Source: Dyadobacter sp. 50-39
GTDB taxonomy: Bacteria; Bacteroidota; Bacteroidia; Cytophagales; Spirosomataceae
Length of the DNA stretch: 64,000 bases
Assembly (NCBI GenBank): GCA_001898145.1
Contig: MKSR01000036.1
Span: forward strand, 62,001 to 126,000
Direction of reading: 5' to 3'
Shown piece by piece: positions 1 through 8,856 of the stretch. Position numbers and translations under genes: made by a program. The notes under the pieces were generated by a model. It was not told where the DNA came from. It ran no database searches and saw only the letters and a list, made by a program, of their open reading frames with translations. Numbering within the stretch: the first letter of the stretch is position 1; every line of letters starts with the position of its first letter.

Positions 1-1
1 C

Positions 2-616
2 TGGTTCAATCCGGTGTTGAACTACAAAGTTTTTATCGTTCCGGGCATTCTCGCTATCCTGGTCACGATGGTCGGCGGGTTCTTATCGGCATTGAATATT
101 GTGCGGGAAAAGGAGATTGGTACGATCGAGCAAATCAATGTGACGCCGATCCGGAAGCACATATTTATTCTAGGTAAACTGATCCCTTTCTGGGTTTTGG
201 CCAATATCGTATTCACGATCGGCTTGCTCGTGGCCCGGTTTGTGTACGGCATTGTGCCGGTAGGAAGTCTGCTGACGCTCTACGCATTCATTTCAGTGTA
301 CCTGCTGGCGGTGCTGGGCTTCGGTTTGCTGGTATCCACATTTTGTGACACCCAGCAGCAAGCCATGTTCATCATGTTTTTCTTTATGATGCTGTTCATA
401 CTGCTGGGTGGTCTGTTCACTTCTATCGATAGCATGCCCGAATGGGCGAAGCTGATCACGCGTATCAATCCGGTGCGCTATATGATCGAGGTCATGCGGA
501 TGGTCATTCTCAAAGGAAGTAGTTTTTCCGACATACTGCCGCATGTGGGAATAGTGGCATTCATGGCCCTGGTACTGAACAGCTGGGCGATTCTGAACTA
601 CAAAAAAACCAACTGA
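2..616 (+). CDS. ABC-2 type transporter permease, 3' part
   Basis: The reading frame is open from the left edge and ends at TGA 614-616, so only the C-terminal 204 residues are present. It begins with WFNPVLNYK, which resembles the periplasmic segment before the last membrane helices of ABC-2 permeases. It continues with about five hydrophobic helices and the REKEIGTIEQINVTP stretch typical of this family (drug or polysaccharide export, YhhJ/NodJ-like). The ATPase and the N-terminal half would lie to the left of the window. Substrate cannot be told. A GTG at 14 could be mistaken for a start, but the upstream in-frame residues fit the family, so this is a truncation by the window edge. Confidence 0.85.
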   Translation, partial: WFNPVLNYKVFIVPGILAILVTMVGGFLSALNIVREKEIGTIEQINVTPIRKHIFILGKLIPFWVLANIVFTIGLLVARFVYGIVPVGSLLTLYAFISVYLLAVLGFGLLVSTFCDTQQQAMFIMFFFMMLFILLGGLFTSIDSMPEWAKLITRINPVRYMIEVMRMVILKGSSFSDILPHVGIVAFMALVLNSWAILNYKKTN

Positions 617-633
617 CCCCTGATCAAACCCGG

Positions 634-1647
634 TTAATCCAGCTCCACCATCGCCTTGATCACCCCATTGGCCGGATCCAGCCAGCGCTCAAATTCATCC
701 TTCACCTGACCGAATGCGACGCGGTGGGTGATGTATGTTTTAGGGTCAACCAGGCCGTTTTTCATGCTGTGGATCACGTGCTCGAAATCGGCGCGGGTAG
801 CGTTGCGGCTGCTCATGAGGGTAGCTTCGCGCTTATGGAATTCGGGGTGGCTGAATACAATTTCGCCCTTTTGAAGGCCTACGAGCACATATTTGCCGCC
901 GTGTGCGAGGTAAGCGAATGCCGTGTTGATCGCCCGTAAATTGCCGGTTGCGTCAATCACCACGGTCGGCATATCGCCGTTGGTGATTTCGGCCAGGCGC
1001 TCGGCTACGTTTTCGGTCTGGCCGTTCACGGTATGCTCTACGCCAATGCGCTCGCGGCAAAAGGCCAGACGCTGGTCGTTCACATCCAGCGCGATCACAT
1101 TGCCGCCGGCAATGCGGGCAAATTCCATGGTCCCTAAACCAATGGGGCCCGCGCCGACCACAAGCACGTATTCATCCTTGCGTACGTCCGCACGGCGCAC
1201 GCCATGTGCACCGATCGCGAGCGGCTCCACGAGCGCGAGCTCGTCGAAGCTCAGACCGTCGCCGTGCACAAGTGAGTAGGAGGGAACGGAGAGGTATTCT
1301 ACCATTCCGCCGTCGATATGCACGCCCGACACTTTCAGGGTGGTGCAGCAGTTGGGTTTGCCATTCCGGCAGGCTACGCATTTGCCGCAGTTGAAATACG
1401 GAACAAATGTAACGGCCTCGCCTTTCACAAAACCGGGCGCATCCGTTTCAACGATTTCCCCCGCCAGTTCATGGCCGAGGATTCTCGGGTAGTTAAAAAA
1501 AGGCTGCGTTCCCTGGTAGGCGTGCAGGTCGGTCCCGCAAATGCCTATTCTTTTGATTTTCAAAATGCTGTGCCCCGGCGTAGCTACGGGTGCGTCGGCC
1601 TGTTCATAGGAAAACGAGCCGGGGGTGGTGCAAACGAGTATTTCCAT
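634..1647 (-). CDS. zinc-dependent alcohol dehydrogenase (MDR, sugar/polyol type)
   Basis: A medium-chain dehydrogenase of 337 residues, last gene of a three-gene minus-strand cassette. Catalytic zinc ligands are visible as C37 (GICGTD), H59-E60 (GHE) and E141. Structural-zinc cysteines lie at C87, C90, C93 and C100/C101. The NAD(P) fold has GAGPIG at 165-170. The closest recognisable relatives are sorbitol, threonine and L-galactonate-5-dehydrogenase-like enzymes. It starts 9 bp after the stop of the SDR gene, so the two are almost certainly co-transcribed. With the FucP-like transporter upstream, oxidation of L-fucose or a related deoxy or galacto sugar acid is the likely role. The exact substrate is inferred from context only. 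Confidence 0.85.
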   Translation of the reverse strand: MEILVCTTPGSFSYEQADAPVATPGHSILKIKRIGICGTDLHAYQGTQPFFNYPRILGHELAGEIVETDAPGFVKGEAVTFVPYFNCGKCVACRNGKPNCCTTLKVSGVHIDGGMVEYLSVPSYSLVHGDGLSFDELALVEPLAIGAHGVRRADVRKDEYVLVVGAGPIGLGTMEFARIAGGNVIALDVNDQRLAFCRERIGVEHTVNGQTENVAERLAEITNGDMPTVVIDATGNLRAINTAFAYLAHGGKYVLVGLQKGEIVFSHPEFHKREATLMSSRNATRADFEHVIHSMKNGLVDPKTYITHRVAFGQVKDEFERWLDPANGVIKAMVELD

Positions 1648-1656
1648 CGGTCGTGA

Positions 1657-2445
1657 TCAGGAATTGGCCAGTGCGCGGTCAAGGTGAACGTAGCCGCCAT
1701 CAACGTAAATAAGCTGCCCGGTAGTGTGGCTGGATTTTTCAGAAAGCAGGAAAATCGCCATGTTCGCGATTTCTTCCGCGGTGGTCATGCGGTTTTCCAA
1801 CGGGATATTCGCGGTGATAGACGCCAGTTTTTCCTGGGGGTTGGGCAGTGTTTCGATCCATTTTTCATAAAGCGGCGTCCAGCATTCCGCCACGATCACC
1901 GAATTCACACGGATGCCGTATTTGAGCAATTCCACCGCCCATTCACGCGTCAGCGCGTTGCGGCCGCCGTTTGATGCAGCGTATGCGGAAGTTCCGCCCT
2001 GGCCTGTGTCCGCCGTTTTGGAACTGATATTGACAATCGAACCTTTGGAAGCCTTCAATGCCGGCAACGCATAATGCGCCATCAGATAGTAATGCACGAC
2101 GTTTTTGTGCAAAGAAGCGATGAATCCTTCATAGCTGCCGTTTTCAAGCCCTACACCATCATTCACACCTGCATTGTTGATTAAACCATCGATCCGGCCA
2201 TATTTTTCCAGCACTGCATTCACCGCTTTTTCGGATTCCTCCGGGCGCGTAAGTTCGGCTGCTACCTGAAACGACTCTTTTCCTGCCGCCGAGAGGGCGT
2301 CTACTACTTTCTGGTTGTCTTCGGCATTTCTGCCTACAATCACGGGAATTGCGCCTTCGGATGCCAGCACCTGCACGATACCTTCGCCAATGCCTTTGGC
2401 CCCGCCGGTCACGATGACTACTTTATTTTGAAGTTTTAAATCCAT
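1657..2445 (-). CDS. SDR family oxidoreductase, L-fucose dehydrogenase-like
   Basis: A classical short-chain dehydrogenase of 262 residues. It shows the cofactor motif GGAKGIG (14-20), NNAG (90-93), S141/S142 in NISSK and the catalytic Y155. The segment WTPLYEKWIETLPNP after the active site resembles HSD17B14-type L-fucose dehydrogenases. The position four residues after the catalytic Tyr, normally Lys in YxxxK, reads Asn (Y155-A-A-S-N159; codon AAC on the minus strand). Either this subfamily uses another residue or activity is changed. The gene lies 40 bp downstream of the fucP-like gene, which supports a step converting L-fucose to the lactone, or a later keto-deoxy-fuconate step. The family is certain; the substrate is probable. 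Confidence 0.82.
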   Translation of the reverse strand: MDLKLQNKVVIVTGGAKGIGEGIVQVLASEGAIPVIVGRNAEDNQKVVDALSAAGKESFQVAAELTRPEESEKAVNAVLEKYGRIDGLINNAGVNDGVGLENGSYEGFIASLHKNVVHYYLMAHYALPALKASKGSIVNISSKTADTGQGGTSAYAASNGGRNALTREWAVELLKYGIRVNSVIVAECWTPLYEKWIETLPNPQEKLASITANIPLENRMTTAEEIANMAIFLLSEKSSHTTGQLIYVDGGYVHLDRALANS

Positions 2446-2485
2446 TATTATTTTAATAAAAACTTATAAATGAATGGGTTGCGTC

Positions 2486-3739
2486 CTAATGCGAAGTGCC
2501 TAGCGTCACATGCTTTACCGAACCGTTACGGATGGCGAAGTACAGTACTACGAGGAAACACACCGCTGGGACTATGTAAGCCGTTTGAATGGACGAAATA
2601 TCTGAGACCTGACCCATAATGACCGGGAAAAAAGCACCACCTACGATCGACATAATCACAAGCGAAGAGCCGATTTTGGTTTTTTCACCCAGTCCGCGGA
2701 TACTCAGTGCGAAAATCGTCGGGAACATGATCGACATGAAGAATTCGACGCCCACCAATGCGTAAACAGAGAACATACCGTCGGTGAGTACGGCTACAAT
2801 AAGCAGTACGATGTTGGCAACGCTGTAAATGGCGAGCAGACGCGGCGGGGCCACGAAGCGCATCAGGTAAGTGCCTATAAACCGCCCGATCATGAATGCC
2901 AGCAATGCACCCGACAGGAGGTAAGCGGCTGTTTTTTCATCGATACCGGCCACATGATCGGCGAAACGGATGAAAAAGCTGCTAATGCAAACTTGTGCTC
3001 CCACGTAGAAGAACTGCGCGGTAGTTCCCAGGATCAGGTTTTTCTCGCCCCATATCGAGCCGGTCGGTTTTTGTGCCACTTCTTCCTCTTCCTTAATCTC
3101 CGGTAGCGAGGTCCGCCAGATCATTACAGCCACCAGCAATACTACCAAGCCGATCAATATGAACGGAATTTGCACCGACGACGCTTCTTCGTTCAGGTAG
3201 GCATTGAGCTGATCGGGGGACATTGCCTGGTGTTCCGCCTCGCTGAGCGTTTTACCGGACAGAATGAACTTGCCGCCCATGAGCGGCGCCAGAAATGCGG
3301 CCAGGCCGTTGAACGACTGTGCGAAATTGAGCCTTTGCGTGGCGGAGTCCGCATCACCCAGTACGGTAATGTAGGGGTTAGCGGCCGTTTCAAGCATGGT
3401 AAGCCCGCTTGCGATTACAAACAAGGCGAACAGGAAGAATCCGAAATGCCGCATTTCAGCAGCAGGATAGAAGAGAAATGAGCCGGTAGCAAACAGGAGC
3501 AATCCAAAGGCAATACCCGCTTTATATCCATATTTTTTCATGAAAAGCCCGGCGGGCAAAGCAATCAGGAAGTAGGCGATATAGGAAGCGGAATCGATCA
3601 GCGCTGATTGGAAATCGCTTAGCTGACAGGCTTTTTTTAAGTGCGGGATCAGGATCGGGTTGAGATTGAGGGCGAAGCCCCACAGGAAAAACAATGACGT
3701 GATGAGGATGACAGCCAGCCTCGTCTTACGATCGGTCAT
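2486..3739 (-). CDS. fucP: FucP-like L-fucose:H+ symporter (MFS)
   Basis: A 417-residue major facilitator protein with about 12 hydrophobic helices, in the FGHS (fucose-glucose-galactose) subfamily. The hallmark helix-4 segment GLTMLETAANPYI carries the acidic residue equivalent to the proton-coupling Glu of E. coli FucP. SALIDSASYIAYF matches the helix containing the substrate/proton Asp. It is the first gene of a minus-strand cassette with an SDR and a zinc dehydrogenase, so the imported sugar is probably oxidised directly rather than isomerised and phosphorylated. No fucose isomerase, kinase or aldolase gene is in the window. Specificity for L-fucose over other hexoses is inferred. Confidence 0.82.
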   Translation of the reverse strand: MTDRKTRLAVILITSLFFLWGFALNLNPILIPHLKKACQLSDFQSALIDSASYIAYFLIALPAGLFMKKYGYKAGIAFGLLLFATGSFLFYPAAEMRHFGFFLFALFVIASGLTMLETAANPYITVLGDADSATQRLNFAQSFNGLAAFLAPLMGGKFILSGKTLSEAEHQAMSPDQLNAYLNEEASSVQIPFILIGLVVLLVAVMIWRTSLPEIKEEEEVAQKPTGSIWGEKNLILGTTAQFFYVGAQVCISSFFIRFADHVAGIDEKTAAYLLSGALLAFMIGRFIGTYLMRFVAPPRLLAIYSVANIVLLIVAVLTDGMFSVYALVGVEFFMSIMFPTIFALSIRGLGEKTKIGSSLVIMSIVGGAFFPVIMGQVSDISSIQTAYIVPAVCFLVVLYFAIRNGSVKHVTLGTSH

Positions 3740-3874
3740 AAGGGTTAAATATTATTAGATGCAGCAATGGCTGTAAAGTAAAACAAAACAATGCAAAGGA
3801 ATTATATTTTTTTACAGGGAGATGGTTCTTTTCCCCATAAATATTCCGATACATTGTTTTGTAAAGCCTGCTTT

Positions 3875-4621
3875 TCAGATATTCAGCTGCCGCTGCACTT
3901 CATCCTTTTTTCGCCGCGACACTTCGATGCGGGAGCCGTCGGAGAGGATGATGAACTCGTTGCTGTTGCTGATCCGGATGATGTGGTCGAGATTGACCAG
4001 ATGAGATTTGTGGGTCCGGACGAAGCGGAATTTGGCCAGCATATCCTCGAAATGTTTCAGCGTTTTGCTGGCAATGAACGGCCTTTTGTTGATCAGATGA
4101 ATGATCGTATAGTTTCGGTCTGCTTCCAGGCGAAGGATTTCGTGCACCATAAAGAAGAAAACACCTTCGCTCGAAGGCACTGCCAGGCGGAAGTCCTTGA
4201 CGTCCCGCTTGTCGATGTTGGCTGCGAGATTCTCGAAAAGTAATTTACGCTGACGAAAGCTTTCGTTTTTGGTGTAGTGGCGTTTCACCGCGTCCCGCAG
4301 GTCTTCCGGACTGATGGGTTTCAAAAGGTAATCCAAAGCGCTGAACCGGATCGCCTGAACGGCATACTGGTTATGGGCCGTGATGAAAATGACGTCGAAA
4401 TCCGGGTTGTTGGGAAGCTGCAAAAAGTCGAAACCGTTCTGATGGGGCATTTCGATGTCCAGGAAAACCAGGTCGGGTTGATAGAATTCCAGCACTCCCC
4501 GGGCCTCTTCTACGGATGCGGCAGTACGTACCTCTGTGATTTCGGGTACGAAACTGATGATAAGCTGGTGCAAAACATTGCGGGCTCTTGGCTCGTCATC
4601 GATGATCAGCGTTTTTATCAT
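3875..4621 (-). CDS. LytTR family response regulator
   Basis: A two-domain regulator of 248 residues. The receiver domain (about 1-120) has the acidic pair D9/D10, phospho-acceptor D55 in LVFLDIEMP, T81 and K101. The C-terminal LytTR DNA-binding domain (about 145-245) contains FVRTHKSHLVNLDHI, characteristic of AlgR/LytR proteins. Such regulators normally pair with a 5TM or HisKA_2-like membrane histidine kinase encoded next door. None is found on either side here (cydB upstream, fucP downstream), so it appears to be an orphan. It lies 174 bp downstream of cydB and 135 bp upstream of fucP, on the same strand as both. Confidence 0.93.
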   Translation of the reverse strand: MIKTLIIDDEPRARNVLHQLIISFVPEITEVRTAASVEEARGVLEFYQPDLVFLDIEMPHQNGFDFLQLPNNPDFDVIFITAHNQYAVQAIRFSALDYLLKPISPEDLRDAVKRHYTKNESFRQRKLLFENLAANIDKRDVKDFRLAVPSSEGVFFFMVHEILRLEADRNYTIIHLINKRPFIASKTLKHFEDMLAKFRFVRTHKSHLVNLDHIIRISNSNEFIILSDGSRIEVSRRKKDEVQRQLNI

Positions 4622-4795
4622 AGTGGGTATGGTGTTAAAATACCTTGTGAATGCAGCTCACCCGGCTGCGATTTTTGCACAAAGTATGATAACGGGCACA
4701 ACCGAGCCTATTCGAATGTCCGTATGGTACCAAATGGTTATTGAAAGGATCGGGACTGGCAAGTACCCCCTGTTTTGGGTGTTTTAAGCGGTATG

Positions 4796-5815
4796 CTAAT
4801 GGGCCTCGTAGCCCACGGGTTTTTTCTGAAAACTGTAAATCAGATAGAAAAGGGCGGGCAGGATCAGGATGCTGCCCAGCAGCAATGCCCATCCAAGCGC
4901 TTCGATGGTTTTTTCCTGACCGGCGTGCTCGGTGAGCGACAAATAGCCGCCGTCTTTGAACAGCACGATGTTCGGGAAATGCTTGAAAGTGGTGGTTAAG
5001 AGGATCATCGTCACCTGAAAACCTGCCAATGGGCGTAGTAACGCAATTTTTCCCTGGTATAGCAGCGTCCACATCCATACGAGCGAGAGCGTAGCCGAAA
5101 GAATGGCAATGCGGCCGACCCAGTTGCCGAATACCCAGTCGAACAGCGGGATGTGTTCGTACCACGCTGCCGCAAACACCAGCCCGCCGCAAATCACCGC
5201 CGCGATATTGAAAAACTGCGCCTTATGTGCAAACCGTAGCCGCTCGTGCTCGATCTGCGTTTCGCCGATGAGGTAAACCGACGCCAGAAATCCGCAAATG
5301 GACACAGTAAACAGCCCGACTGTCACGGCAAACCAATGCAGCCAGCTGAAAATATATGCATCTGCGAACGAGCCGGCCTGCGGATCGATGTGCCCCGAAA
5401 CGGCGCTTCCTGCGATGATGCCCAGGAAAAGCGGTGTCGTGAAGCTGGAAACCGCGAAAATAGAATTGTACAGGTGCTGCATGTCGTCCACTACGGCGTC
5501 GTAATGGCGGAAAGTGAATGCGGTACCCCGCGCAATGATACCGATCAGCATAACCGTCAGCGGGATATGCAGGTTTACCGACATGGTGGAATAGATCACC
5601 GGAAAGCCGACGAACAGAATCACGATGGCGATGATCAGCCACATGTGATTAGCTTCCCAGATGGGCCCGATGGCCGAATAGAGCGTTTTGCGGGTTACCT
5701 GCTTGTTTTTCTGCGAAGTGAAGAGCTCGATAATCCCCGCGCCGAAATCCGCGCCGCCCAGCAGCAGGTAAAGCAAAATCGACGCCCAGAGGTATGTGAT
5801 GACGATGTAGAGCAT
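4796..5815 (-). CDS. cydB: cytochrome bd-type quinol oxidase subunit II
   Basis: A 339-residue integral membrane protein with about eight helices. GGADFGAGI near the N-terminus and the conserved GPIWEANHMWLI are hallmarks of CydB, the partner of CydA in bd-type quinol oxidases that reduce O2 at low oxygen tension. The start was set at ATG 5813-5815 (MLYIVITYLW). The open frame continues 156 bp further upstream, but that part is translated NTGA repeat (Ser/His/Ile/Gln-rich) and is not expected to be protein. The repeat tract ends only 5 bp before the start codon, so no normal leader is present. Transcription probably continues from cydA through the 306-bp spacer. Confidence 0.94.
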   Translation of the reverse strand: MLYIVITYLWASILLYLLLGGADFGAGIIELFTSQKNKQVTRKTLYSAIGPIWEANHMWLIIAIVILFVGFPVIYSTMSVNLHIPLTVMLIGIIARGTAFTFRHYDAVVDDMQHLYNSIFAVSSFTTPLFLGIIAGSAVSGHIDPQAGSFADAYIFSWLHWFAVTVGLFTVSICGFLASVYLIGETQIEHERLRFAHKAQFFNIAAVICGGLVFAAAWYEHIPLFDWVFGNWVGRIAILSATLSLVWMWTLLYQGKIALLRPLAGFQVTMILLTTTFKHFPNIVLFKDGGYLSLTEHAGQEKTIEALGWALLLGSILILPALFYLIYSFQKKPVGYEAH

Positions 5816-5820
5816 GGGGA

Positions 5821-5940
5821 ATGATTGAATGAGTGAATGATTGAATGAGTGAATGATTGAATGAGTGAATGATTGAATGATTGAATGATTGAATGAGTGA
5901 ATGAGTGAATGAATGAATGATTGAATTAGTGAATGATTGA
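5821..5940. repeat. (NTGA)30 tetranucleotide tract
   Basis: Read on the + strand, 5821-5940 divides exactly into 30 tetranucleotides. 29 of them are ATGA, TTGA or GTGA, and one (5925-5932 region) reads ATTA. ATGA and T/GTGA alternate for much of the tract, giving an 8-bp higher-order unit. The tract ends 5 bp from the cydB start codon on the minus strand. The right end runs directly into the 31-bp inverted repeat. Such microsatellites can change length by replication slippage. Because each unit is 4 bp, length changes would alter spacing or frame of anything read through it. Confidence 0.97.
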
Positions 5941-6088
5941 CCGGGTCGCCGGAGCGATGAGTCAATGTCACGTGTGGTCAAATGTGATTAGTCAGGTGTT
6001 TTCTGCGATCTTGACAACTTCATGACTACTCCTGACCCAATGACCTAATCTATTCAATCATCGCTCCGGCGACCCGGTCAATCATTCA
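5930..6088. repeat. 31-bp perfect inverted repeats flanking a 97-bp core
   Basis: The left arm 5930-5960 and right arm 6058-6088 are perfect reverse complements over 31 bp (core CCGGGTCGCCGGAGCGATGA). They are separated by 97 bp of unrelated sequence rich in GTCA/TGAC words. Outside the right arm, TCAN repeats continue to about 6105, mirroring the NTGA tract outside the left arm. The element fills the cydA-cydB spacer; cydA stops at 6122. It could be a MITE- or REP-like mobile palindrome, or a strong RNA hairpin in the cydAB transcript. No transposase is encoded. Confidence 0.95.
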
Positions 6089-6121
6089 ATCATTCAGTCA
6101 TTCAAAATTCCTTCCATTCAC

Positions 6122-7432
6122 TCATTCCAAATCATAAAGCACCCCAACCATCTTAATCTGCCGGTAAAGCATAAACACCACAAATGCGGCCAGGGAGACG
6201 TAAATGGCTGTGAACAGGTAAAATGAATAGACAATGCCCGGCATAGGCGTAACCGCGTCGGCTGTGCGCATGACGCCGTAGATGATCCAGGGCTGTCGGC
6301 CTACTTCCGTCACCGTCCAGCCGGCCTCCACGGCGATAAATCCCAGCGGCGTGGCCAATGCAAATATTTTCAGCAGCCAGGGCGCCCGGAGCCAGTTTCG
6401 CTTTTTCCATAATGCCGTAAAATAGATCACGGAAACGAGCATCATCGCCATCCCCATCCCGACCATCACCTGAAATGCGTAATGCGTTACGGCCACCGGT
6501 GGGTGATTTTCTTCCGGAATGCGGTCGAGGCCCGTTACTTCCGCCTCGAAATTGCCGTGTGCGAGGAAGCTCAGAAAACCCGGCAGCTTGATCGCGTAAT
6601 CGACTTTTTTTTCTTTCTCATTTGGAATGCCTCCAACAATGAGCGATGCAGACTTTTCGGTATGGAAATGCGCTTCCATTGCTGCCAGCTTGGCCGGCTG
6701 GCGAACGGCGACGTCTTTTGCGGAAATGTCGCCGCTCAACGGTTGCACAAGTGCCGCTGCGCAGCCGAAAACCGCCGCGATCGTGAAGGATTTGGTATGA
6801 AAAAGCACGTTGCTCCCACGCAGGATCATCAGTGCGTGTACCCCCGCTACCGCGAAACCGGTGGCGGCGAATGCGGCGATCGTCATATGCAATGCCTGTG
6901 AAAACCATGCTTCGTTAAACATGGCGGCAATGGGGTCTATATCCAGGTATTGTCCGTTCAAATATTCGAAACCCGCCGGGCTGTTCATCCACGCGTTAGC
7001 GGCCACCACGAGTATGCCCGACGCAAGCCCGCTCACGCCCACAACCACGCCTGTGAACCAGTGGAACCAGGGATTGAACCGGTCCCAGCCATACAAAAAG
7101 AAGCCCAGGGCGATCGCTTCAATAAAAAATGCCGTTCCTTCCAGCGAAAACGGCATTCCGAAAATGGGCCCGGCATGTTTCATAAACTCGGGCCATAATA
7201 GCCCCAGTTCGAAAGACAGCACTGTACCCGAAACCGCGCCGGTTGCGAAGAAGATTGCAACACCTTTGCTCCAAGCTTTCGTAACGTTTTTATAGATAGT
7301 CTGACCGGTTTTGAGATAGTAGTAATGGGCGACGGCCATGAAAAATGGCATGACCATTCCGATACAGGAAAATATGATGTGAAACCCCAGTGAAAGGGCC
7401 ATCTGGGATCTGGCGGCTATGAAGTCGTTCAT
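6122..7432 (-). CDS. cydA: cytochrome bd-type quinol oxidase subunit I
   Basis: A 436-residue membrane protein and the catalytic haem-bearing subunit. LGFHIIF places a haem b595 ligand at H18. A second conserved His lies in SQALHMTIAAF, and the ligand Met in the FQVMVGMGM helix. The GRQPW motif near residue 380 is a CydA signature. At 436 residues, with only a short stretch after the SGDISAKDVAVRQPAKLAAMEA region, the quinol-binding Q-loop is of the short type seen in the cyanide-insensitive/CIO branch. It precedes cydB on the same strand, but the usual tight spacing is replaced by a 306-bp repeat element. Role: microaerobic or stress-resistant respiration. Confidence 0.95.
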   Translation of the reverse strand: MNDFIAARSQMALSLGFHIIFSCIGMVMPFFMAVAHYYYLKTGQTIYKNVTKAWSKGVAIFFATGAVSGTVLSFELGLLWPEFMKHAGPIFGMPFSLEGTAFFIEAIALGFFLYGWDRFNPWFHWFTGVVVGVSGLASGILVVAANAWMNSPAGFEYLNGQYLDIDPIAAMFNEAWFSQALHMTIAAFAATGFAVAGVHALMILRGSNVLFHTKSFTIAAVFGCAAALVQPLSGDISAKDVAVRQPAKLAAMEAHFHTEKSASLIVGGIPNEKEKKVDYAIKLPGFLSFLAHGNFEAEVTGLDRIPEENHPPVAVTHYAFQVMVGMGMAMMLVSVIYFTALWKKRNWLRAPWLLKIFALATPLGFIAVEAGWTVTEVGRQPWIIYGVMRTADAVTPMPGIVYSFYLFTAIYVSLAAFVVFMLYRQIKMVGVLYDLE

Positions 7433-7593
7433 GGGAATAGATTTACTGAAAAATATCGTTTTCCGGGTTAGGAACAGGCGCCAAAGGGTATTTCAAAACT
7501 AGTCAAGACTTTTTAGAAGAACCATCATTTGTCCTAAAATGATCGGGTCTCCGGCCTTTTTTTATCAAAATGTATCAAGCGTCAGATATAACC

Positions 7594-8853
7594 ATGAACA
7601 GGATGAAAAAAATCATTGCCATACTGCTATTACTGGCCGGAGGTGCCAGCGCACAGTTTCAACAGCCCTGGCTGATCGACGCCCGGCATATTAAAGTCGA
7701 TACCTTATTATGGGACCTGAACCTGCTCAGTAAGGCGCCGCAATCCCGCTGGCTCGACGACACGGGTGCCGTGCGATCGCTGCTTTACCGGAGTGTAGAT
7801 TTTGAAGGGAAGCCCACGGAAGTGTTTGCATATTATGCCAATCCGGATATCATTGCGGGCCGGCCGGCTTCGAACAAGAAGTTTCCGGGACTGGTACTGA
7901 TCCACGGTGGAGGCGGAAAGGCATTCAGGGAGTGGGTGGAAAAATGGGCGAACGATGGATACGCGGCCATCGCTATGGATCTGTCGGGCAATGGTGCCGA
8001 CGACAAGAAGGTGGATCAGCCCGGGCCGGACCAATCCAACGAAAACAAGTTTCAGAAGATGGAGAAGGGAAACCTGAAAAATGTGTGGACCTACCATGCC
8101 GTGGCGAGCTCCATTCTGGCGCATTCGCTGCTATTGAGTTTCCCCGAAATAGATCCGCTTCGGACGGGAGTGACCGGCATTAGCTGGGGCGGATACCTTA
8201 CCTGCCTGGTTGCGAGCCTCGACAGCCGCTTCATCGCCGCCGCGCCGGTATATGGCTGCGGATTTTATGACGAATCGGATGTTTTCAAACAAAGCCTGAA
8301 TGCGCTGACTCCTGCCGCAAGGGCCCGTTGGATGAAATTCTTCGACCCGTCGGCTTACCTGCCTTACGCCAAGCCATTTATGTTCTTTATCAATGGGAAT
8401 AAAGACAAGCATTATAATGTAGAGCCTTACATTAAAACCTACGAGCTGAGCGGTAACAGGCAGGTATGCATTATCCCGGATATGCCGCATAGCCACAAAG
8501 ACGGCTGGGCACCAGCGGAAATCAAGACTTTTTTCGACGGCGCATTGAATGGTAACCCTCATCCGTTTGTGACAGCATACATCATCGCAAAGGAAAAGAA
8601 CCAGTTAACGGTGATCCTGAAACCGATTGCCGGTAAGCAGGTAGCCTCCGCCGAGTTTTACTACACCAACGATACGACCTCCGATAACGAGCATCGCAAA
8701 TGGAGCCACATTCCTGCAAAGATTAATGAAGATGCGAAGACAATAGTCCATCCCGTTCCCGAAGAAGGTTACAAGTATGCGTTCTTTTATTTGAAAGATA
8801 CCGACGGCATTTCCGGAACGACGGCGTTTTTGAAGAATGGGGCGTTTGAATAG
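7594..8853 (+). CDS. secreted alpha/beta hydrolase (esterase-like)
   Basis: A protein of about 419 residues. ATG 7594 is chosen because it opens a signal peptide (MNRMKKIIAILLLLAGGASA); ATG 7603 is an alternative and an ATG at 7570 is unlikely. The fold is an alpha/beta hydrolase: LIHGGGGKAF supplies the oxyanion region, GISWGGY holds the nucleophile Ser, NGNKDKH the acid Asp and MPHSHKDGW the catalytic His. It resembles acetylxylan-esterase-like and dienelactone-type hydrolases. About 110 C-terminal residues form an extra beta-rich segment that may be a binding domain. The gene is convergent with the next one, with only 3 bp between stops. Substrate unknown. Confidence 0.8.
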   Translation: MNRMKKIIAILLLLAGGASAQFQQPWLIDARHIKVDTLLWDLNLLSKAPQSRWLDDTGAVRSLLYRSVDFEGKPTEVFAYYANPDIIAGRPASNKKFPGLVLIHGGGGKAFREWVEKWANDGYAAIAMDLSGNGADDKKVDQPGPDQSNENKFQKMEKGNLKNVWTYHAVASSILAHSLLLSFPEIDPLRTGVTGISWGGYLTCLVASLDSRFIAAAPVYGCGFYDESDVFKQSLNALTPAARARWMKFFDPSAYLPYAKPFMFFINGNKDKHYNVEPYIKTYELSGNRQVCIIPDMPHSHKDGWAPAEIKTFFDGALNGNPHPFVTAYIIAKEKNQLTVILKPIAGKQVASAEFYYTNDTTSDNEHRKWSHIPAKINEDAKTIVHPVPEEGYKYAFFYLKDTDGISGTTAFLKNGAFE

Positions 8854-8856
8854 CTT

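Noticed and set aside
4635-5192. 185-codon minus-strand frame overlapping cydB
   Set aside because: It is an alternative frame of the cydB strand without domains.
5821-5940. Possible CRISPR array
   Set aside because: Units are 4 bp without spacers; this is a simple tandem repeat.
5816-5971. N-terminal extension of cydB rich in HSLIQSF-like repeats
   Set aside because: It is translated NTGA microsatellite; the conserved CydB N-terminus begins at 5815.
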